DNA of 64,000 nt from Flavobacterium sp. (GTDB lineage: Bacteria; Bacteroidota; Bacteroidia; Flavobacteriales; Flavobacteriaceae), in NCBI GenBank assembly GCA_017984035.1, contig JAGOAF010000002.1, positions 7,940-71,939 on the forward strand. Reading direction: 5' to 3'. The notes under the pieces are model-generated. The model was not told the origin of the DNA, did not search any database, and saw only the letters and a list, made by a program, of their open reading frames with translations. Made by a program: the position numbers and the translations under genes. This document shows positions 58,445 to 64,000 of this stretch, piece by piece (the first letter of the stretch is position 1; the number at the start of each line of letters is the position of its first letter).

Positions 58445-60199
58445 TTAATTGGCTGCCGAAAATTGGGAATCGTACAGATTTTTGTAATAACCACCCTTTC
58501 TTTTTATTAATTCCTGATGTGTACCTTCTTCCACAATTAAACCTTTATCCATTACTACAATTTTATCTGCTTTGATAATAGTAGCCAGTCGGTGTGCAAT
58601 GACGATAGAAGTACGTCCTTCTGTTATTGTTTCCGTTGCACGCTGAATTAATTCTTCAGAATAGGTGTCGATTGAAGATGTAGCTTCGTCTAAGATTAAA
58701 ATACTTGGATTGCTTACAAAAGCTCGTAAAAAAGCAATTAATTGGCGTTGCCCAGAGGATAACATTACACCTCTTTCTTTTACGTCAAAATCATAATTGT
58801 CGGGCAAACTCATAATAAAATCGTGTACGCCAATTTTTTGGGCTGCAACCAAAACTTCTTCGCGACTAATCGCAGGATTATTAAGGGTAATATTATTGTA
58901 AATGGTATCAGCAAATAAGAAAACATCTTGTAAAACTACTGCTATTTGTTTGCGTAAAGACTCTAAAGTATAATTTTCAATACTATGGCCGTCAATACAA
59001 ATGGTTCCGCTATTGATTTCATAAAAGCGATTCAATAAGTTAATTATAGTTGATTTTCCAGCTCCTGTTGAACCTACAATGGCAATAGTTTGCCCGGCTT
59101 TAACTTCTAAATCAATTCCTTTAATCACTTCTTCATCTGGAATGTATCCAAAACGAACTTCTTTGAATTCAATTTCGCCTTTAAAAATTGGAGCGTCAAT
59201 GGTTCCCGTATCTTGAATTTGATCTTGGGTATCTAAAATATCAAAAACCCGATTGGCAGCAATCATTCCCAATTGCATTTCATTAAATTTATCTGCAATT
59301 TGTCGAAGCGGATTGAATAACATTCCGATGAACATCGTATAGGAGAATAAATCACCAAAAGTGGTAAACGTATCACCATTTAAAATTTTAAATCCGCCAT
59401 ACAAAACAATAAATCCTAGGGTTAAGGATGAAATAATATCAGCAATAGGGAAGAAGATGGAGTTGTAAAGAATCGTTTTAATCCAGGCTTTTCTATGTTT
59501 ATCATTGATGTTTTTAAACTTGTCCAATTCAATGTTTTCTCGGTTGAACAATTGAACAATTTTCATTCCTGTAACGCGTTCTTGTACAAAGGAATTCATG
59601 TTTGCAATTTCAGTTCGCACTTCTTCAAAAGCAACTTGCATTTTACGCTGAAATATTCGGGTAAAGAAAACCAAAACAGGCATTGCAACAATGACAATCC
59701 AGGTTAGTTTCCAGTTCATGTAAAACATAAAAAAGAGTACGACAATCATTTTCATCAAGTCGCTTATGATCATGAACAGTCCTTGACTAAAAATACGAGC
59801 AATAGCTTCAATATCCGATACTGAACGCGTAACTAATTGTCCCACGGGTACGTGGTCAAAATACTTCATTCTAAAACTCAACAGGTGTTTGAATAATTTG
59901 GTTCTAATGTCCTTTACAATATCTTGTCCCAACCAATTCGCCCAAAAAACAAAAAAGTATTGTGAAAAAACCTCTGCTAAAAGTACAATCCCCATTAAAG
60001 TGATGTACAGCAAAAGTCCTTGTTGATCGTGTGTTTTGATGTAACCATCCACCGTTTGTTTCAATAAATATGGACGTAAAGCTGCAAAAACAGATAACGA
60101 AATAGCAAATACTATTACTCCTCTAAAACGCAGCTGGTACGGTTTGGTGTATTTTAAAATTCGTTTAAATAATAGTGTGTCGAATGCTTTTGCTTTCAT
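58445..60199 (-). CDS. ABC exporter half-transporter, MdlB-like (permease-ATPase fusion)
   Basis: 584 residues. Six membrane helices to about residue 320, then Walker A GSTGAGKST, signature LSSGQRQL (Ser482 in place of Gly), intact Walker B LILDEATSSID with catalytic Glu505, and H-loop IAHRLAT. Resembles E. coli MdlB/B. subtilis YheH, subunits that carry a normal Walker B but a non-canonical signature. It begins 21 nt after the truA stop, so is likely co-transcribed with it. Substrate unknown. Confidence 0.9.
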   Translation of the reverse strand: MKAKAFDTLLFKRILKYTKPYQLRFRGVIVFAISLSVFAALRPYLLKQTVDGYIKTHDQQGLLLYITLMGIVLLAEVFSQYFFVFWANWLGQDIVKDIRTKLFKHLLSFRMKYFDHVPVGQLVTRSVSDIEAIARIFSQGLFMIISDLMKMIVVLFFMFYMNWKLTWIVIVAMPVLVFFTRIFQRKMQVAFEEVRTEIANMNSFVQERVTGMKIVQLFNRENIELDKFKNINDKHRKAWIKTILYNSIFFPIADIISSLTLGFIVLYGGFKILNGDTFTTFGDLFSYTMFIGMLFNPLRQIADKFNEMQLGMIAANRVFDILDTQDQIQDTGTIDAPIFKGEIEFKEVRFGYIPDEEVIKGIDLEVKAGQTIAIVGSTGAGKSTIINLLNRFYEINSGTICIDGHSIENYTLESLRKQIAVVLQDVFLFADTIYNNITLNNPAISREEVLVAAQKIGVHDFIMSLPDNYDFDVKERGVMLSSGQRQLIAFLRAFVSNPSILILDEATSSIDTYSEELIQRATETITEGRTSIVIAHRLATIIKADKIVVMDKGLIVEEGTHQELIKRKGGYYKNLYDSQFSAAN

Positions 60200-60220
60200 A
60201 TTTTTATTTAGCTATTGCTA

Positions 60221-60976
60221 CTAGTTGATGTAATCATAGTTTATTTTTGTTAAATATAAACCGTGCGCCGGAACAGAAAATCCTGCTTTTTCCCTGCTTT
60301 TGCTTTCTAAAATTTTTGTAAAATCGTCTAAAGTGATTTTATGTAAACCAACGTTGACGAGTGTACCTACAATCGAACGTACCATATTTCTCAAGAAACG
60401 ATTTGCTGAAATTGTGAAAACTAATTGATCGTTTTCGCTATGTTCTGTACTAGCCCGAGTCCAATACGCTTCAAAAATAGTGCAATCAAAGGTATTTACA
60501 TCGGTATTGACTTTGGAAAAACATTCAAAATCGGTATGATTTAATAATAGTTGAGCAGCCTCATTCATTAAATCAATATCCAATGGCTGATGAAAATACC
60601 AACTCAATTCGTCTAAAAAGGGATTCTTAAATTGATGAATGTGGTATTCGTAAGTCCGTTTAGTGGCATCAAATCTCGTGTGAGCTTCATTGTGAACGGG
60701 AATGATATCATAAATCACGATGTCTTTCGGCAAAAAAGAATTGAGTTTGTGCACCAAATTGGGAATATCAATACTAGCTTCAAAATCAAAATGAGCATAC
60801 ATTTCTTTGGCATGAACTCCAGTATCGGTGCGACCGGCCCCCATCAAATTGATTTCAGATTGTAACAAAACAGAAAATGCTTTGTTCAGGGTTTCCTGAA
60901 CAGAGGTAGCATTGGGCTGTATTTGCCAACCATGATAGGGAGTTCCGTTATAAGCTAAATGAATAAAATATCTCAA
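60221..60976 (-). CDS. truA: tRNA pseudouridine(38-40) synthase
   Basis: 251 residues, starting with a TTG codon (MRYFIHLAYNGTPYHGWQ); no ATG precedes the conserved N-terminus. Catalytic Asp51 is in MGAGRTDTGVHA, and RNMVRSIVGTLVNVG is the family C-terminal signature. Makes pseudouridine at positions 38-40 of tRNA. The ABC exporter follows after 21 nt. Promoter TTTG, 18-nt spacer, TACCTTTG. Confidence 0.95.
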   Translation of the reverse strand: MRYFIHLAYNGTPYHGWQIQPNATSVQETLNKAFSVLLQSEINLMGAGRTDTGVHAKEMYAHFDFEASIDIPNLVHKLNSFLPKDIVIYDIIPVHNEAHTRFDATKRTYEYHIHQFKNPFLDELSWYFHQPLDIDLMNEAAQLLLNHTDFECFSKVNTDVNTFDCTIFEAYWTRASTEHSENDQLVFTISANRFLRNMVRSIVGTLVNVGLHKITLDDFTKILESKSREKAGFSVPAHGLYLTKINYDYIN

Positions 60977-61001
60977 GTTGAATCATCAGAAAGTTAAGGA
61001 C

Positions 61002-61031
61002 CAAAGGTACAAAGTTTTTGGCTTGGGCAAA
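61002..61031 (-). promoter_or_regulatory. Promoter of truA
   Basis: Minus strand TTTG (61031-61028), 18-nt spacer, TACCTTTG (61009-61002), about 25 nt before the TTG start codon. The -33 lies inside an inverted repeat. Confidence 0.65.
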
Positions 61032-61039
61032 GCCAAAAA
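61015..61039. repeat. Perfect inverted repeat overlapping the truA promoter
   Basis: Arms TTTTTGGCTT (61015-61024) and AAGCCAAAAA (61030-61039) separated by GGGCA. It covers the spacer and -33 region of the truA promoter, so may be an operator, or a cruciform/hairpin. Confidence 0.6.
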
Positions 61040-61081
61040 AAGGAAGTTCTACCAAGCTTTTTTTTATCGCTTTTTAAGTTT

Positions 61082-61089
61082 TAACTTTG
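61082..61089 (+). promoter_or_regulatory. Promoter -7 box for the YfcE-type gene
   Basis: TAACTTTG, full match, 20 nt before the ATG at 61110; it supports the inner start over the frame opening at 60978. Confidence 0.55.
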
Positions 61090-61109
61090 GCGAAGTTAGT
61101 GCACCTACT

Positions 61110-61607
61110 ATGAAAAAAATTCTCTTGCTTTCGGATACACACAGTCATCTTGACGACACTATTTTGAAATATGTCGCTCAAGCCGATGAAGTTTGGCATG
61201 CAGGGGATATTGGAGATCTTTTAGTGACAGATACGATTAAAAAAATTAAACCCTTACGAGCAGTATATGGCAATATTGATGATGCACAAGCTCGTTTGGA
61301 ATTTCCATTGCACCAACAGTTTTTTTGCGAAGGCGTTTCGGTTTGGATCACCCACATTGGGGGTTACCCAGGGAAGTATAATCCGTCTATTCGATCCGAA
61401 TTAGAACAAAATCCACCAAAGTTGTTTATTTGTGGGCATTCCCACATTTTAAAAGTACAATTTGATAAAAAGCACAATCTATTGCATATGAATCCGGGCG
61501 CTGCGGGTAAAAGTGGATTTCATCAGCTAAGGACAATGTTGCGATTTGTAATTGATGGAACAGCTATTCAAGAATTGGAAATCATTGAAATTGAAAAACG
61601 AATTTAA
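61110..61607 (+). CDS. YfcE/MJ0936-family metallophosphoesterase
   Basis: 165 residues from the ATG at 61110; the 44 codons upstream cross the truA promoter and this gene's own promoter. Calcineurin-like metal motifs in order: LLSDTHSHLDD, HAGDIGD, GNIDD, ITHIGGYPG, CGHSHI. Cleaves phosphodiester or phosphomonoester bonds; the cellular substrate of this family is unclear. Its stop is 5 nt from that of the convergent sensor kinase. Confidence 0.9.
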   Translation: MKKILLLSDTHSHLDDTILKYVAQADEVWHAGDIGDLLVTDTIKKIKPLRAVYGNIDDAQARLEFPLHQQFFCEGVSVWITHIGGYPGKYNPSIRSELEQNPPKLFICGHSHILKVQFDKKHNLLHMNPGAAGKSGFHQLRTMLRFVIDGTAIQELEIIEIEKRI

Positions 61608-61612
61608 TTCTA

Positions 61613-63295
61613 TTATTGTATTGGAACTTCAATTGTGATTATGGTGCCCATATCTAATTTTGAATCAATTGTAATTTTTCCCTTCATTGCGTTAATCCTA
61701 GATTTTATTTGGTTAATCCCAAATCCTTCTAAAGCATCAAATTGATTGGTATCAAATCCTTTACCGTTATCAAAGGCTTTTAGTGTTAGCAGGTTTCCAT
61801 TTTCATGTATTGAAACTTTGGCTATTGAGGCGTCACTGTGTTTGATGATGTTGTTAATTAATTCTGAAATAATAAAGAAAATTTTAATTTCGAATTCGTC
61901 AGGATATCTTTTTTCTTTTTCAACCGTACTTTCATAATCTACCTGTAATTTCGAATTGGAATTTTTTTCACAAACATCCTCTACAGCATAAAACAAACCA
62001 AACCGTACTAAAAGTGCAGGAATTAAATCATGCGATAAATCGCGAACTTTATCATGAGCTTCATTAAGTAAAGCTATAGTTTTAGTAAGTTCTTCATTAT
62101 TTTGTTCGTTTTTTGAATTTAAAATACTCAAGTGTATGCCTGCGGTCGAAAGTAAAGCACTGATGTTATCATGTAAAAAGTAGGCAATTTTTTTACGTTC
62201 CATTTCTTGACCTGATAGGGTAGCGTTGATAATATTTTGTTGAATTTTATAACGTAACCCATTCAATCTGTTTTTTTGAATTAAACGGGAATTTTGAATG
62301 TAGAAATAGAATAAAACAATACTTATGAAGAGAATTGAAACCAAAGCGATTAATTTTCTGCGTTCCATAGTTTTCTCTAATTGAAGCAGTTCTTGTTGTT
62401 TTTTATTTTCAGATTCTACTTTTTTAATTTCTCTCAAATACTCATTTAATTCTACATTTAATCCAATTGTTTTTGCTTTTTTTACTTTTTCGCTTTCTAA
62501 AATTTCATTGCTTAGAACATTGTATTGGACTAAATTTTCATATGCGCGTTGGTAGTCTCCTTGCGTTGCTAAAAAGGCAGAATATTTTTCATGTGTTATC
62601 ATCAAGTCAAATTTTTCTAACCCACTTTTTCCGGATGATATCGCTTTTGAATAATAGTAATTAGCTCTTTTTGAATCTTTACTGTTTTCAAAATAGATAC
62701 CATTAAGCATATTTTCAAGAACAACAGTTGATTCATCACCAAATTTTTTATGGGTATTAATGTAGTTCAAATAAACTTTTCCCTCTTTGAACTTTTTAAT
62801 TTCAAAATAGGCCCAGGTCATGTTTAATTTTCGTAGGTAAATTTTAACACTATCCTTTGTTTGCTCTGAATATTGTAAAGCTTTTTGATAATAGTTTAAA
62901 CCCAATTGGTATTTTTTTTGTTCAAAAAAATAAATGTTTGCAATATTATTATTGAGTTTGCTTTTTAAAACTGAATTATTAGTTTTTTGAGCATATTTTA
63001 AACCTTGTGTGTAGTAAAATAGAGCCTTGTCTAGCATCACTAAATCGTCAAAATTGACACCGATAACATTATAACTATCAGCTATTAGATTAGCGTTATT
63101 AATTGCAATGGATTGGTCTAATGCTTTTTTGGCATTAGTTAAGGAAAGATCGTATTGGTCATTGTACCAATAATCTATAGCGACATCAATTAATTTATTA
63201 ATTTCAGTTTCCTTATTTGATTTAGTTTGTCCCAATAGACTAATGCTAAAAAGGGAACAAATTATTAAAAAGGAATACATTGATTTAGAAAACAT
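61613..63295 (-). CDS. Two-component sensor histidine kinase with TPR sensor region
   Basis: 560 residues. Signal peptide, then periplasmic TPR-type helical repeats (about 25-270), a coiled linker, one membrane helix (about 312-330), and the kinase: phospho-acceptor His375 in FLHDNISALLS (HisKA_3-like dimerisation helix) and the HATPase domain with ELINNIIKHSD, DNGKGFD and GFGINQIKSRI. Expected to phosphorylate the response regulator encoded just upstream (21 nt). The stimulus is unknown; the TPR array suggests sensing through protein or peptide contact. Confidence 0.92.
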   Translation of the reverse strand: MFSKSMYSFLIICSLFSISLLGQTKSNKETEINKLIDVAIDYWYNDQYDLSLTNAKKALDQSIAINNANLIADSYNVIGVNFDDLVMLDKALFYYTQGLKYAQKTNNSVLKSKLNNNIANIYFFEQKKYQLGLNYYQKALQYSEQTKDSVKIYLRKLNMTWAYFEIKKFKEGKVYLNYINTHKKFGDESTVVLENMLNGIYFENSKDSKRANYYYSKAISSGKSGLEKFDLMITHEKYSAFLATQGDYQRAYENLVQYNVLSNEILESEKVKKAKTIGLNVELNEYLREIKKVESENKKQQELLQLEKTMERRKLIALVSILFISIVLFYFYIQNSRLIQKNRLNGLRYKIQQNIINATLSGQEMERKKIAYFLHDNISALLSTAGIHLSILNSKNEQNNEELTKTIALLNEAHDKVRDLSHDLIPALLVRFGLFYAVEDVCEKNSNSKLQVDYESTVEKEKRYPDEFEIKIFFIISELINNIIKHSDASIAKVSIHENGNLLTLKAFDNGKGFDTNQFDALEGFGINQIKSRINAMKGKITIDSKLDMGTIITIEVPIQ

Positions 63296-63316
63296 AATGA
63301 TCTAATTAAAGTGAAA

Positions 63317-63979
63317 TTAGCTTTTGATTAAATTGTTTTTGATGGCATATTTAACTAGCCCAATAGTGTTTTTGGCCCCAATCTTTTTCATAATATTTTT
63401 GCGATGTGTCTCCACTGTATTAGTACTAATAAACAGTTTGTCACTAATTTCTTTTCCGCTTAGTTCTAAGGAAATTAAGGTAATTATTTCTAATTCTCGG
63501 TCGGTTAAAATTGTATTGGCAAGGGTAAAGTTGTGGTTTACTTTTTGGTTGTCTTTTGTTACTAAATTGAATATTTTTTCTCGAACCGATTTACAAAAAT
63601 AATCTTCTCCGTTATGTACGGAATGAATGGCTTCAACAATATTTTCACCTGCACATTTTTTTGTCAAATAGCCACTTGCTCCTAAACGCATGACTTCTTT
63701 GATCAGTTTAAGATCATCATAACTAGACAATATGATTACTTTGCAAGGAATTCCTTTTTGTGCAAATTCTTTAATTACTTCTATACCATCTTTTTCAGGC
63801 ATATTCAAATCTAAAATCAGAATTTCAGCTTGAGTGTCGGATACTTCTTGATAGAGGTTGGTTCCATTAAGTGAAAATCCAACCACCTCAAAGTTGGGAA
63901 TAGTTTGTAGTAAAATATGAATTCCATCCAGAAGTACTTGGTGGTCATCAGCAAGGTAAATTTTTATTGTATTTTCCAT
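63317..63979 (-). CDS. LuxR/NarL-family response regulator
   Basis: 220 residues. Receiver domain with acidic pair Asp11-Asp12, phospho-acceptor Asp57 (ILILDLNMP), conserved LSSYDD and a Lys in LTKKCAGE; then a GerE-type helix-turn-helix (about 155-210: LTDRELEIITLISLELSGKEI...TNTVETHRKNIMKKI). Binds DNA on phosphorylation by the partner kinase encoded 21 nt downstream. Its promoter is at the window edge and was not identified. Confidence 0.95.
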   Translation of the reverse strand: MENTIKIYLADDHQVLLDGIHILLQTIPNFEVVGFSLNGTNLYQEVSDTQAEILILDLNMPEKDGIEVIKEFAQKGIPCKVIILSSYDDLKLIKEVMRLGASGYLTKKCAGENIVEAIHSVHNGEDYFCKSVREKIFNLVTKDNQKVNHNFTLANTILTDRELEIITLISLELSGKEISDKLFISTNTVETHRKNIMKKIGAKNTIGLVKYAIKNNLIKS

Positions 63980-64000
63980 AGATTTTGGGTTCTCTTGTTT

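Noticed and set aside
60978..61109. N-terminal extension of the phosphoesterase frame
   Set aside because: The 44 extra codons cross the truA promoter, the inverted repeat and this gene's own -7 box; the metal-binding domain begins at the inner ATG.

Overview
The window is a stretch of core chromosome from a low-GC (by eye about 35%) member of the Bacteroidota, very probably a Flavobacterium or close relative (Flavobacteriaceae). Evidence: AT-rich intergenic DNA; many promoters with the Bacteroidota -7 box TAnnTTTG, some with a TTTG/TTG -33 element; almost no Shine-Dalgarno sequences; lineage-typical families (DUF6095, DUF6048, DUF6452, DUF4249, DUF3276, a long NusB, a carboxypeptidase-regulatory-domain TonB receptor); monomeric NADP isocitrate dehydrogenase; a cyclophilin-FKBP fusion. 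No insertion sequence, prophage, CRISPR array, tRNA or rRNA was seen, and almost all of the DNA is coding.

Layout. 1-342: 3' end of a type II topoisomerase A subunit (probably ParC). 387-4660 (-): a tightly packed operon read from 4660 downward: methyltransferase, ZIP metal transporter, murQ, DUF6095, pentapeptide-repeat protein, small lipoprotein, TerC. 4810-6682 (+): a THUMP rRNA methyltransferase and two small genes. 6697-9368 (-): rlmD, DUF6452, DUF6048. 9471-12576 (+): tgt, an LptF/G permease and an EamA transporter. 12686-15325 (+): accA and dnaB. 15395-16198 (-): secreted EEP-family nuclease. 16335-19601 (-): the translation operon thrS-infC-rpmI-rplT. 19804-23303 (+): pyrD, HMG-CoA lyase, guaB. 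23376-25453: purB (-) and a TrmH methyltransferase (+), divergent. 25503-34410 (-): Tat-exported alkaline phosphatase, lysA and the gltB-gltD glutamate synthase operon. 34818-36011 (+): sucC.

36067-44572 (-): DUF1456, dipeptide epimerase, uvrB, rlmF, thiamine pyrophosphokinase, DUF4249 lipoprotein and TonB-dependent receptor. 44687-48327 (-): isocitrate dehydrogenase, rplS, trmD. 48579-51207 (+): peptidyl-prolyl isomerase and S10 peptidase. 51267-53492 (-): DUF3276 and an MdlA-like ABC exporter. 53682-54927 (+): nusB-yajC. 54990-60976 (-): pepT, an NTF2-like secreted protein, lpdA, an MdlB-like ABC exporter and truA. 61110-61607 (+): YfcE-type phosphoesterase. 61613-63979 (-): a LuxR-type response regulator and its TPR sensor kinase.

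Functionally the region is dominated by translation and RNA modification (seven RNA methyltransferase or modification enzymes, thrS, infC, three ribosomal proteins), nucleotide and amino-acid synthesis, and central carbon/nitrogen metabolism. I found no convincing new multi-gene system. The points most worth a second look are: a structured, repeat-like intergenic element at 48409-48515; an infC gene with no ATG, GTG or TTG start in its leader; a Tgt without the usual zinc cysteines; two separated ABC exporters whose degenerate motifs are complementary; a TonB receptor/DUF4249/thiamine-kinase gene neighbourhood; and several genes whose promoter box lies 4-7 nt from the start codon. Start codons were moved inward from the longest open frame for several genes where a promoter, signal peptide or family alignment favours it.
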